Shown here one piece after another: positions 51,017-59,653 of a stretch of 64,000 nt of DNA; within the stretch, counting starts at the first letter, position 1; every line of letters starts with the position of its first letter. Source of the DNA: Mucilaginibacter_A sp050954865 (GTDB lineage: Bacteria > Bacteroidota > Bacteroidia > Sphingobacteriales > Sphingobacteriaceae); assembly GCA_050954865.1 (NCBI GenBank), contig JBPBQN010000082.1:23428-87427 (forward strand), read 5' to 3'. The translations under genes were made by a program, and so were the position numbers. Under the pieces are notes generated by a model. The model saw nothing but the letters and a program-made list of their open reading frames with translations, was not told the DNA's origin and did no database searches.

Positions 51017-51391
51017 TTATGCTTTCTGAATATCGTTATTGATATCGTTTGATTTTTCTTTCACTTTTGATTTTGCATCATCAACTGCCTGATCTTTATA
51101 ATCAACTGCTTTTTCTTTCAAATCAGCAGCTTTTTCTTTATACTCACTAACTTTTGCTTTGGCTTGATCAGCAACCTGGTTTTTATAGTCAATTGCTTCA
51201 TCTTTATACTGATTCAGTTCATCTTCGCCAGTTTTAACTTTTTCCTTGATCGTATCCCAGCTATTTGTAGCAGTTTCTGCAAGTACATTGCGGGTTTCTT
51301 CACCAGCATCAGGGGCAAATAATATACCTAAAGCAGCACCAACTGCTGTTCCTAACAGAAATACGCCAAAGGTTTCTACAGAATTTTTCAT
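51017..51391 (-). CDS. YtxH-domain protein with amphipathic repeat tail
   Basis: 124 residues. The N-terminal FGVFLLGTAVGAALGILFAPDAGEETR is the YtxH (gas-vesicle-like) membrane segment. The rest is a chain of 11-residue helical repeats such as KEKAVDYKDQAVDDAKSKVKEK, like LEA or apolipoprotein helices, rich in Lys, Asp and Ala. Such proteins are often stress-induced and may protect or coat membranes; exact role unknown. Single-gene unit with its own terminator. Confidence 0.8.
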   Translation of the reverse strand: MKNSVETFGVFLLGTAVGAALGILFAPDAGEETRNVLAETATNSWDTIKEKVKTGEDELNQYKDEAIDYKNQVADQAKAKVSEYKEKAADLKEKAVDYKDQAVDDAKSKVKEKSNDINNDIQKA

Positions 51392-51490
51392 GATTAATAA
51401 TTTTTAAGGATTTGTGTTGACAAATAACCGCATTATAACCCAATAGTTTTCAACAAATTATCTTTTTTCAAACGAAACCAGTTTTACGTT

Positions 51491-51504
51491 GATAAAAGAA
51501 GCAT
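51491..51504 (+). repeat. Dispersed motif copy, exact
   Basis: GATAAAAGAAGCAT after AGTTTTACGTT, between the YtxH and DsbD-like genes. Confidence 0.85.
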
Positions 51505-51554
51505 TGCCTTAATTGATGGTTTGTAAATTCATCATTTGTAATGATTATCTGAAA

Positions 51555-53234
51555 CTATCTTTTCTTTTTAAAAGCATCCAATCCGCTTTGTAAAAAGGCT
51601 TTATAACTATCCGCATTATAATCAGCACCTTGAGGCTGCACTAACAAATTGCCATCATCATCCAGTAAAACGTAAAACGGCTGCGAGTTGGCTTTAAACT
51701 GCGATGCCTGGAAATTGCTCCATTTATTGCCAATGGTTTTGATTTTTTTGCCCTGAGCAGAAACGGTTTGCTCGCTTGGCTGCAAATCGGTTTTATCATC
51801 AACATAAAGTTGCAGCAGCACAAAATCATTGCTAATCAGGCTGTAAACAGATTTATCCGTCCAAACGCTCGCTTCCATTTTCCGACAATTTACACAAGCG
51901 TGGCCGGTAAAATCGATCATGATCGGTTTATGATTTGCTTTTGCATAAGCCAACGCTTCATCGTAATCAAAAAACGCGTTTAAACCCAAAGGTGCTTTAA
52001 AAATATCAGCGTATTTATGTGTTGTAGCATCGCTGTTTTGGGTTGAATTGGAAGAATGGTTTCCGCTGATGCTTGGCGTGTATAAATCAAAATCCTGCGT
52101 TTGCAGCGGTGGCAAAAACGCTGAAATCGATTTTAAAGGTGCGCCCCATAATCCGGGAATCATGTAAACGGTAAAAGCTAAAACGATGATCGACAGAAAT
52201 AATCTTGGAATGGTAACAAATTCTACCGGAGAATCATGCGAAAACCGCAATTTTCCCAACAAATAAATGCCCATCAAACCAAAAATCACGATCCACAAAA
52301 CCAGGAATATTTCGCGGTCAAACCATTCCCAGTGGTAAGCCAAATCTACGTTGGATAAAAATTTCAACGCTAAAGCCAGCTCTAAAAATCCCAGCACAAC
52401 TTTTACACTGTTTAACCAGCCGCCGGATTTTGGCAGCGAGTTTAACCAAGAAGGAAACATCGCAAACAACGCAAACGGAATGGCCAAAGCCAGCGAAAAC
52501 CCAAACATACCAACCGCAGGACCCAGCAACGCGCCGGATGTTGCCGCTTGTACCAGCAACGTACCAATAATTGGCCCGGTGCAGGAAAAAGAAACCAACG
52601 CCAGCGTGGCTGCCATAAAAAACAAACCTAAAAATCCGCCTTTATCAGATTGCTCGTCCATTTTATTGGCCCAGGCAGATGGCAGCGTAATTTCAAAAGC
52701 TCCAAAAAACGATATGGCAAAAACGATCAGCAACAGGAAAAAAACTATGTTAAAAACACCGTTTGTGGCCAGATCATTTAAGGCATCTGCTCCGAAAATC
52801 ACGGTGATAATCAACCCAAAAGCTACGTAAATGACAATGATAGACAGGCCATAAATTATGGCTTTAGTGATGGCACTTCCTCTGGATTGTGCTGTTTTAG
52901 TAAAATAACTAACCGTTAAAGGCAGCATCGGGAAAATACAAGGCATAATCAAGGCTGCAAAACCACCAAACAAGCCTGCTAAAAATATAGCCCACAAAGA
53001 TTGTTGTGCTTCTTTCGCTTCTATTTTATGTGATGCTTCTTTTACCGCCTCTTTTTTAACCTGAGTTGGTTTTGCAGTTTGTGTGTCAGCCGGAGCATCT
53101 GAAAATTGAACACCAGCAGTAGAAACAGTATCGGGTGAAGTTTGCAGCGCTTTGCTTGTTTGATTAAACCCAAACAGTAAGCAGAAAAATAGCAGCAGCG
53201 GAAAAAAATGTTTTTGCTTGATTACAGATTGCAT
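51555..53234 (-). CDS. DsbD-like thiol:disulfide interchange protein lacking the N-terminal alpha domain
   Basis: 559 residues. After a signal peptide comes a roughly 60-residue linker rich in Lys, Ala, Thr and Glu, then eight transmembrane helices of the DsbD beta/CcdA core, with Cys in LIMPCIFPMLPLT and SFSCTGPIIG, and a C-terminal thioredoxin-like domain with CVNC (TGHACVNCRKMEASVW). It moves electrons from cytosolic thioredoxin to the periplasm. The usual DsbD alpha domain is absent, so the gamma-type CVNC domain must hand electrons on to other proteins. The linker contains EAVKEASHKIE, coded in part by a dispersed-motif copy. Confidence 0.88.
   Translation of the reverse strand: MQSVIKQKHFFPLLLFFCLLFGFNQTSKALQTSPDTVSTAGVQFSDAPADTQTAKPTQVKKEAVKEASHKIEAKEAQQSLWAIFLAGLFGGFAALIMPCIFPMLPLTVSYFTKTAQSRGSAITKAIIYGLSIIVIYVAFGLIITVIFGADALNDLATNGVFNIVFFLLLIVFAISFFGAFEITLPSAWANKMDEQSDKGGFLGLFFMAATLALVSFSCTGPIIGTLLVQAATSGALLGPAVGMFGFSLALAIPFALFAMFPSWLNSLPKSGGWLNSVKVVLGFLELALALKFLSNVDLAYHWEWFDREIFLVLWIVIFGLMGIYLLGKLRFSHDSPVEFVTIPRLFLSIIVLAFTVYMIPGLWGAPLKSISAFLPPLQTQDFDLYTPSISGNHSSNSTQNSDATTHKYADIFKAPLGLNAFFDYDEALAYAKANHKPIMIDFTGHACVNCRKMEASVWTDKSVYSLISNDFVLLQLYVDDKTDLQPSEQTVSAQGKKIKTIGNKWSNFQASQFKANSQPFYVLLDDDGNLLVQPQGADYNADSYKAFLQSGLDAFKKKR
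53033..53046 (-). repeat. Dispersed motif copy in DsbD-like gene
   Basis: Plus-strand ATGCTTCTTTTACC followed by GCCTCTTTTTTAAC; read as VKEASH in the periplasmic linker. Confidence 0.8.
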
Positions 53235-53335
53235 TAGAACGTTTTACTTAATTTTTGCACGATAAAAATAACAAAAATCAAGTTTGGCATTTGTCATTTT
53301 GCTGAATGATAATTGTTGAGGTAAAATTTAGGTCG

Positions 53336-53349
53336 ATAAAAGGAGCATT
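53336..53349 (+). repeat. Dispersed motif copy, one mismatch
   Basis: GATAAAAGGAGCAT after AAAATTTAGGTC, a full upstream tract, between DsbD-like gene and sdhB. Confidence 0.8.
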
Positions 53350-53353
53350 GGCA

Positions 53354-53386
53354 CAAAAAAAGCTCCACCATTTCTGGCAGAGCTTC
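53354..53386 (-). terminator. Terminator of the sdh operon
   Basis: Minus strand AAGCTCTGCCA and TGGTGGAGCTT, 11 bp with two G-T pairs, GAAA tetraloop, then a T tract. Confidence 0.9.
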
Positions 53387-53406
53387 TGTATTATTTAAAC
53401 TTTTCT

Positions 53407-54183
53407 TTAGGCGTGAACTTCTTCTGATTTGAAGAGTTTTGCAGTCAGGAAATCGCCGTTCATGCGGGCAATATTGGTTAATTTGATTTCTTTCGGACAC
53501 TCTGCCTCGCAGGCTGCAGTGTTGGTACAATTTCCAAAACCTTCCGAATCCATTTGCGCAACCATGTTTTGCACACGTGTATAACGCTCCGGCTGTCCTT
53601 GCGGTAATAAAGCTAATTGCGAAATTTTAGCTGATACAAACAGCATGGCAGAAGCATTTTTACAAGCTGCTACGCATGCACCGCACTGAATACAAGTTGC
53701 AGAATTGAAAGCCTCATCAGCAATTGGTTTCGGGATTGGAATTTCGTTTGCATCCGGCACACCGCCAGTATTGATCGAAACAAAACCACCTGAATGTTGG
53801 ATACGATCAAAAGCTGAACGATCTGTTGCCAAATCTTTTACCACCGGAAATGCGGCTGCTCTCCATGGTTCAACGGTGATGGTTTGACCATCATGGAAGC
53901 TACGCATGTGCAGCTGACAAGAGGTAATACCTTGTTTCGGGCCATGCGGCCGGCCGTTAATATACAACGAACACATTCCGCAAATACCTTCACGGCAATC
54001 GTGATCAAAATAAATCGGATCTTCTTTCTTGTGAATTAAACCTTCGTTAACCACATCCAGCATTTCAAGAAAAGACATGTCTGGAGAAATATCGTTAGCC
54101 GGATAAGTTTCTACCTTACCCGGAGTTTTTGCATCTTTCTGGCGCCATACTTTCAGCGTCAGGTTCATATTTCCGTTACTCAT
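53407..54183 (-). CDS. sdhB: Succinate dehydrogenase/fumarate reductase iron-sulfur subunit
   Basis: 258 residues from ATG 54183 (MSNGNMNLTLKVWRQ). It carries the three clusters between FAD and quinone: [2Fe-2S] ligands CREGICGMC, then CIQCGACVAAC and CEAECPKEI for the [4Fe-4S] and [3Fe-4S] clusters. The frame opens 57 bp earlier, within the sdhA-sdhB gap, but those residues are repeat-coded. Part of sdhC-sdhA-sdhB, last gene before the terminator. Confidence 0.95.
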   Translation of the reverse strand: MSNGNMNLTLKVWRQKDAKTPGKVETYPANDISPDMSFLEMLDVVNEGLIHKKEDPIYFDHDCREGICGMCSLYINGRPHGPKQGITSCQLHMRSFHDGQTITVEPWRAAAFPVVKDLATDRSAFDRIQHSGGFVSINTGGVPDANEIPIPKPIADEAFNSATCIQCGACVAACKNASAMLFVSAKISQLALLPQGQPERYTRVQNMVAQMDSEGFGNCTNTAACEAECPKEIKLTNIARMNGDFLTAKLFKSEEVHA

Positions 54184-54205
54184 ATTTATCAGTTGTGAGT
54201 TGTGA

Positions 54206-54248
54206 GTTTTCGGTTGTGCGTTGAAACTGACAACCCGCAACCGAAAAC
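54206..54248. repeat. Inverted repeat in the sdhA-sdhB gap
   Basis: GTTTTCGGTTGTGCG and CGCAACCGAAAAC form a 12-13 bp stem with one bulge or mismatch, next to direct repeats of GTTGTGAG. The spacer may be a processing or stability hairpin. Confidence 0.65.
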
Positions 54249-54257
54249 CAGCAACTG

Positions 54258-56195
54258 CTATTTATAACTTCTTTGTGTTAATTTAACGTTTTCAAAAATC
54301 AAATCTTCGCGGTTTAATTTTTCAGGCTGATTTTCGCCCATAAATTCCCATGCTGCTACGAAAGAGAAGTTTTCGTCATCACGTTTTGCTTCACCTTCTT
54401 CTGTTTGAGATTCTTCGCGGAAGTGGCCGCCACATGATTCACGACGCATTAATGCATCATCAACCATTAATTCTCCCAATTCAATAAAATCTGCAACCCG
54501 ACCGGCACGTTCCAAAGAAAAATTGATTTCTTCGTTTTCGCCCATTACAATTGCGTTTTTCCAAAAATCGGCTTTTAATGCCTGAATCAATCCTTTTGCT
54601 TTAATCAAACCGGCTTCGTTACGCGCCATTCCGCAGTATTCCCACATGATATGGCCCAGTTCGCGATGATATTCGTTAACCGTTTTGATTCCATTTTTCA
54701 TAGAAAGAAATTTGGCAACAAGTACTTCTACATCTTTTTTGGTTTGTGCAAAAGCCGGATGATTTGGATCGATCGGTTTCGGACCGATTGTAGCCAGATA
54801 ATCACCTAAAGTATAAGGAATTACAAAATAACCATCTGCCAAACCCTGCATCAAAGCAGAAGCACCCAAACGGTTTGCGCCGTGATCAGAAAAATTGGCT
54901 TCACCCAAAGCATAACAACCCGGGATAGATGTCATTAGGTTATAATCAACCCAAAGCCCGCCCATGGTATAGTGTACGGCAGGATAAATACGCATTGGTT
55001 GCTTGTACGGATTTTCGTCTGTGATTTGATAATACATATCAAACAGGTTACCATATTTTGCCCGAACGGTATCTTCACCTAAACGTTTGATCGCATCTGC
55101 AAAATCCAGAAAAACTGCTTTACCGGATGCACCAACACCTTTACCGTCATCAGAAACTTCTTTTGCATTACGGGAAGCTACATCACGCGGAACCAAGTTA
55201 CCAAAAGAAGGATATTTTCGTTCCAAAAAGTAATCGCGGTCATCTTCCTTGATATCAGCTACTTTAATTTCGCCTTTGCGTAATTTCTCTGCCGTTGCAA
55301 CTGTTTTTGGTGCCCAAACACGGCCATCATTTCGCAGTGATTCTGACATTAAAGTCAGCTTGGATTGATGATCTCCGGAAACCGGAATACAAGTCGGGTG
55401 AATCTGCGTAAAACAGGGATTTGCAAAGTAAGCACCGCGTTTATGCGCACGCCACGCAGCCGTTACGTTAGAACCGATGGCATTTGTTGACAAATAAAAC
55501 ACGTTGCTATAACCACCAGTACACAGCAAAACAGCATGGCCGGCATGCGTTTCGATAGAACCGGTACGTAAATTACGGGTAACAATTCCTTGTGCTTTTC
55601 CATCTGCAACAACCACATCCAGCATTTCTGTACGGGTGTACATTTTTACTTTTCCTAAGTTGATCTGACGGTTTAAGGCAGAATATGCACCTAACAGCAG
55701 TTGTTGTCCGGTTTGTCCCCTCGCGTAAAACGTTCTGGAAACTTGCGCCCCACCAAAAGAACGGTTATCCAGCAAACCACCATAATCGCGGGCGAAAGGA
55801 ACACCTTGTGCCACACATTGATCAATAATATTTACAGATACTTCGGCTAAACGGTAAACATTTGCTTCACGGGCGCGATAATCGCCGCCTTTTATGGTAT
55901 CGTAAAATAAACGGTAAACGCTGTCACCATCGTTCTGATAATTTTTTGCAGCATTGATTCCGCCTTGTGCCGCAATAGAGTGTGCACGTCGCGGACTATC
56001 ATGAAAGCAGAACGCTGTAACATTATATCCCAATTCAGCCAGCGAAGCAGCGGCAGAAGCTCCGGCTAAACCGGTTCCAACGATAATTACATTGTATTTT
56101 CGTTTGTTTGAAGGATTAACCAGCTTCAGATTGAACTTTTGCTTGGTCCATTTTTCGCCTAAAGCGCCTTCGGGTAATTTGGCATTTAATTCCAT
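54258..56195 (-). CDS. sdhA: Succinate dehydrogenase/fumarate reductase flavoprotein subunit
   Basis: 645 residues. FAD motif VIIVGTGLAGASAAASLAELG, covalent-FAD His in SPRRAHSIAAQGGINAAKNY, substrate site HYTMGGLWVDYN and ETCG-like region, and the catalytic Arg region RFTQIHPTCIP-like CFTQIHPTCIPV, plus DHGANRLGASALMQGLADG. Oxidises succinate (or reduces fumarate) on the cytoplasmic side. It sits between sdhC and sdhB, as usual in Bacteroidota. Confidence 0.95.
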   Translation of the reverse strand: MELNAKLPEGALGEKWTKQKFNLKLVNPSNKRKYNVIIVGTGLAGASAAASLAELGYNVTAFCFHDSPRRAHSIAAQGGINAAKNYQNDGDSVYRLFYDTIKGGDYRAREANVYRLAEVSVNIIDQCVAQGVPFARDYGGLLDNRSFGGAQVSRTFYARGQTGQQLLLGAYSALNRQINLGKVKMYTRTEMLDVVVADGKAQGIVTRNLRTGSIETHAGHAVLLCTGGYSNVFYLSTNAIGSNVTAAWRAHKRGAYFANPCFTQIHPTCIPVSGDHQSKLTLMSESLRNDGRVWAPKTVATAEKLRKGEIKVADIKEDDRDYFLERKYPSFGNLVPRDVASRNAKEVSDDGKGVGASGKAVFLDFADAIKRLGEDTVRAKYGNLFDMYYQITDENPYKQPMRIYPAVHYTMGGLWVDYNLMTSIPGCYALGEANFSDHGANRLGASALMQGLADGYFVIPYTLGDYLATIGPKPIDPNHPAFAQTKKDVEVLVAKFLSMKNGIKTVNEYHRELGHIMWEYCGMARNEAGLIKAKGLIQALKADFWKNAIVMGENEEINFSLERAGRVADFIELGELMVDDALMRRESCGGHFREESQTEEGEAKRDDENFSFVAAWEFMGENQPEKLNREDLIFENVKLTQRSYK

Positions 56196-56211
56196 TTTAC
56201 AAATTTTATCT

Positions 56212-56225
56212 TATAAAAGAAGCAT
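56212..56225 (+). repeat. Dispersed motif copy, one mismatch
   Basis: TATAAAAGAAGCAT after AAATTTTATCT, in the 41-bp gap between sdhC and sdhA. Confidence 0.8.
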
Positions 56226-56236
56226 TGCTGCTGGAT

Positions 56237-57043
56237 TTATCTTTTGGTGAAATAATAAACGATAGGCATCAGCGCAAATCCAATCGGGATGATTACAGCA
56301 AAAAGCCATATACCGATTTGATTTACAATTGGTTTATATTTTCGGTGGTTCATACCGATAGTTTGCCAGCTGCTTTGAAAACCATGCAATAAATGGAAGG
56401 ACAAAGCGGCCATTGCAATCACATAAAAAATAACATAAATTGGTGAAGCAAAAGAAAAAATCACTTGTGCCTGCAAATCTTTTGCAACAGTAACTTCCTG
56501 TTGTTTAGCCACATCAACATATTTGGCATATTCGTATTCGCCTTCTGGTAATTGTTTGGCAGAAACCAAATTGCCGGTTTTTAAATCAGTACGATATTCT
56601 TTAAAAGGCATACGCGGACCTTCGTGATTTTTAAACCATTCGTCTTTGTGGTAACTGAACCAGAAGTTTCCCATATGGATCACGATAAATAACAACAGGA
56701 AAGAACCTAAAATTCCCATGTTGCGGGATGACCAGATACTTGGAGATTTTGGTGCCAGTACATAATTTACCGGTCGTGCTTTGCGGTTATTGATCGTTAA
56801 AATTAACGCATAAATGGAGTGAACAATGATCGAAAGATACAGCAAATAAGATACTACTTTTATCGGCGGAAAATGCGTCATAAAATGTGAGTAATCATTA
56901 AAAGCCAGGCCGCCATCGTTTTTAAACAGCTGGAAATTACCACTTAAATGTACAATCAAAAAAAGGCTTAAAAACAAACCAGTTAATGACATGATGAGTT
57001 TTTTTCCTATCGAAGAAGAAAGTGTATTGGTAGAACCACTCAT
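56237..57043 (-). CDS. sdhC: Succinate dehydrogenase cytochrome b subunit
   Basis: 268 residues from ATG 57043 (MSGSTNTLSSSIGKK); an upstream TTG at 57076 is possible but less likely. Five transmembrane helices with the haem-ligand His in FLIVHLSGNFQLF, LSIIVHSIYALIL, VIHMGNFWF and SFHLLHGFQSSW: the single-subunit, di-haem type found with B. subtilis/Wolinella-like enzymes, so no sdhD is needed. First gene of the sdh operon. Confidence 0.93.
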   Translation of the reverse strand: MSGSTNTLSSSIGKKLIMSLTGLFLSLFLIVHLSGNFQLFKNDGGLAFNDYSHFMTHFPPIKVVSYLLYLSIIVHSIYALILTINNRKARPVNYVLAPKSPSIWSSRNMGILGSFLLLFIVIHMGNFWFSYHKDEWFKNHEGPRMPFKEYRTDLKTGNLVSAKQLPEGEYEYAKYVDVAKQQEVTVAKDLQAQVIFSFASPIYVIFYVIAMAALSFHLLHGFQSSWQTIGMNHRKYKPIVNQIGIWLFAVIIPIGFALMPIVYYFTKR

Positions 57044-57183
57044 TGATGAATAGATTTTAGGATTATTATTATGCAAAAGTATTTATTAATGCCGAAAATA
57101 TAACGAGGCAACAACCCAATATGCAGCACATTGTTTATTTAGAAACAATCTAAATTTTTAGGCAATCGATTTCCTTAAATTAT

Positions 57184-57858
57184 CTAAAAAGCAATCACTT
57201 TATCATTTAAAATACCAAAAACGCGGTCGGTTTCCTGATGGCGAATGGCAACGCGACCAGTAAATTTTCCGAAAGAAGGCAAAATAGCCTGAAAATCTCC
57301 AAAGGAAAAACAAGATAATGTAACCGAATCCCGGCCTTTTCCACGCAAATGCACGCCCGGATGGATGTGGCCGCAAAGTGTGTAAGCTTTATATTTTTCC
57401 ATTTCTTCGGCTTTAAGCGGATGATGTGCCAGCCGGAAAGGTTCAAGCAGCATTTCTTCCTGAACGGCAATATCCAGGTTTAAAAAGTTCTCTTCTTTGA
57501 TGATGTCGTGATTTCCTTTAATCAGAATCATGCTTCTTTTAGCATACTTTTTTCGCCATAAAGCAAACTCGTGCCAGTCGCTATTTTTATCGCTGTGAAA
57601 TAAATCGCCCAGAAAAATCAAGGTTTCAGGCTGATGTTCATCGATCAGATTAGAAAGCACTTCCAGATCTTTCGCAGCCAGTTGCGGCGGAATAGCGATT
57701 CCGGCTTTCCGAAAATGTGCCGTTTTTCCTAAATGTACATCTGCCAGAATCAATGTATTTTGTTCTTTCCACAGGATTGCTTTTTGAGGCAGTAAAAGAA
57801 GCGTTTGATTTTTAAAGAAGTATTCGATCCCACAAGTCATCGGCACAAAACTAACCAT
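57184..57858 (-). CDS. pdeM: Metallophosphoesterase, PdeM-like (ligase-associated)
   Basis: 224 residues (or from Met at 57840). Calcineurin-like motifs: LILADVHLGKTAHFRK, LIFLGDLFHS, ILIKGNHD, LAHHPL and LCGHIHPGVHLRG. The order and the FRKAGIAIPP segment match PdeM, the DNA-repair phosphoesterase usually encoded beside an Lhr-type helicase and an ATP-dependent ligase. Neither partner is in the window. A dispersed-motif copy encodes AKRSM here. Confidence 0.85.
   Translation of the reverse strand: MVSFVPMTCGIEYFFKNQTLLLLPQKAILWKEQNTLILADVHLGKTAHFRKAGIAIPPQLAAKDLEVLSNLIDEHQPETLIFLGDLFHSDKNSDWHEFALWRKKYAKRSMILIKGNHDIIKEENFLNLDIAVQEEMLLEPFRLAHHPLKAEEMEKYKAYTLCGHIHPGVHLRGKGRDSVTLSCFSFGDFQAILPSFGKFTGRVAIRHQETDRVFGILNDKVIAF
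57530..57543 (-). repeat. Dispersed motif copy in pdeM
   Basis: Plus-strand ATGCTTCTTTTAGC followed by ATACTTTTTTCG. Confidence 0.7.
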
Positions 57859-57865
57859 AAAACAA

Positions 57866-57893
57866 AAAAACCTGCAATTGCTTGCAGGTTTTT
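57866..57893 (-). terminator. Terminator of the HtrA gene
   Basis: AACCTGCAA and TTGCAGGTT around TTGC, with A and T tracts on the two sides; between HtrA and pdeM. Confidence 0.85.
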
Positions 57894-57894
57894 G

Positions 57895-57908
57895 ATACTG
57901 TTTTTATC
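57895..57908 (-). repeat. Dispersed motif copy, ACAGTAT variant
   Basis: Plus-strand ATACTGTTTTTATC followed by GACTATTTTTTAG, just behind the HtrA stop. Confidence 0.8.
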
Positions 57909-57917
57909 GACTATTTT

Positions 57918-59462
57918 TTAGTTTCCCATTTGGTAACCGTTATTAAAACGGCTTCCATCCGGACGAATACCTGCGATAAACAAATTGCCTTTTACATTAG
58001 AAAGTGCTTTATCAATATCAGCCGGAGAATTTACAGGCACTTTATTAATGCTTGTAATTACAGATCCGTCTTCAATTTCCAATTCATCAAACATTCTGCC
58101 CTGGCGAACCTGCGTTACCAAAACGCCACTGCTCATGTGGTATTTTTGTTTTTGTGCAGCTGTTAACGGAGCGAAGCTTGCGCCTAATTTGTTATAAATT
58201 TCTTCTGCGGATTTTGTTCTGGTAGATACCAAAGCACTGCTGTTGTCGGCTTTAAGCGTAACCGCAATTGTTTGTTCTTTACCATCACGCAAAACTGTCA
58301 GATTGATTTTATCACCAGGTTGTAAACGGGCAACTTTTTCCTGCAAATCAGAAGATTCATAAACCGTATTACCATCAACTTTAGTAATGATATCATCTTT
58401 ACGGATACCAGCCTGTTGTGCACCACCGCCTTGAACAAGTTCGTTCACCAATAAACCATTGGTTGTTTTGATGCCTTTTTCCTGAGCAATGTCCGGGTTC
58501 AATTCTACAAACTGTACACCTACATAACCACGTTTTACTTTACCAAATTTTTCAATATCATTCAGCACTTTTTTGGCTAAGTTAATTGGAATAGCAAAAC
58601 CATAACCTTCGTAAGATCCTGTGTGAGAAAGAATTGCAGAATTAATACCAATCAGTTCGCCTTTGGTATTTACCAAAGCGCCACCGCTGTTTCCAGGATT
58701 AATTACGGCATCAGTTTGAATGAAAGATTCAATTCCTTTGTTTAAAGTTGGCGCAGCTGATTGGGCACGATCTCCAAACGGACTTTGCTGATCTTGATCT
58801 TCTTCATGACCGATAATACCAACATTTCTGCCTTTTGCACTTACAATACCAGCCGTTACGGTAGAAGTTAAATTAAACGGATTACCAACAGCCAAAACCC
58901 ATTCGCCAACTTTAGCGTCATCAGAATTACCAAACTTTACAATTGGCAAATTAGTTGCGCTGATTTTGATCAAAGCCAAATCTGTATTTGGATCTGTACC
59001 AATCACTTTTGCACTAAACTGGCGATGATCGTTAGTTGTAATTTCAATTTTATCTGCTTTTTCTACCACGTGATTGTTAGTTACGATGTAACCATCCGTA
59101 GAAATAATCACACCAGAACCGGAAGCACGTTGCGGACCTTGCTGCTGTCTATGCCGGCCCATACCAAACATATCACCAAACATTTGCTCCATCTGATCCT
59201 GCTGACCACCACCACTTGGTGAAGATGAATAAGTAGTGCGGATATAAACCACCGCCGGCGTAACGGCTGCTGCAGCCTGTGTAAAATCTACTGTTCCGGC
59301 TGATGACATTAACGGCGCAACATGATTACTCGCAAAATAAACATTTTGCCGATCTTCAAATGTGCCGTTATCTGCTGTTTTTGTTTCCACTAATTTGTAG
59401 GCACCTACGGCAATCGCGCCTCCCAAAATAGCTGTCATTAATGATAAACCTATCCTTTTCAT
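57918..59462 (-). CDS. degP: HtrA/DegP-family periplasmic serine protease
   Basis: 514 residues from ATG 59462 (MKRIGLSLMTAILGG, a signal anchor). Trypsin-like triad: His in TNNHVVEKAD, Asp in NTDLALIKI, Ser in NPGNSGGALVN. Two PDZ domains follow (GYVGVQFVELNPDIAQEKG and the last 90 residues with SGVLVTQVRQGRMF). It degrades or holds misfolded envelope proteins. A Gly/Gln/His-rich LA loop (GGGQQDQMEQMFGDMFGMGRHRQQQG) sits before the catalytic His. Single-gene unit. Confidence 0.93.
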   Translation of the reverse strand: MKRIGLSLMTAILGGAIAVGAYKLVETKTADNGTFEDRQNVYFASNHVAPLMSSAGTVDFTQAAAAVTPAVVYIRTTYSSSPSGGGQQDQMEQMFGDMFGMGRHRQQQGPQRASGSGVIISTDGYIVTNNHVVEKADKIEITTNDHRQFSAKVIGTDPNTDLALIKISATNLPIVKFGNSDDAKVGEWVLAVGNPFNLTSTVTAGIVSAKGRNVGIIGHEEDQDQQSPFGDRAQSAAPTLNKGIESFIQTDAVINPGNSGGALVNTKGELIGINSAILSHTGSYEGYGFAIPINLAKKVLNDIEKFGKVKRGYVGVQFVELNPDIAQEKGIKTTNGLLVNELVQGGGAQQAGIRKDDIITKVDGNTVYESSDLQEKVARLQPGDKINLTVLRDGKEQTIAVTLKADNSSALVSTRTKSAEEIYNKLGASFAPLTAAQKQKYHMSSGVLVTQVRQGRMFDELEIEDGSVITSINKVPVNSPADIDKALSNVKGNLFIAGIRPDGSRFNNGYQMGN

Positions 59463-59653
59463 ATTTAATTTTTCTCTTTCTTTTTGCAATTACTATTCAA
59501 ATTTAATGCCTTATTGACTTCACAATCAACCTTAAGTAACCTAAAACTATGTTAAAAAATGTTAAACTATTTTTATCGTACTAATTTTGGTGACAAGCTT
59601 TGTTTTAGAACTCAATAAATCCAATTTTGTGCTAATTAAAATTATCTGCAAAA

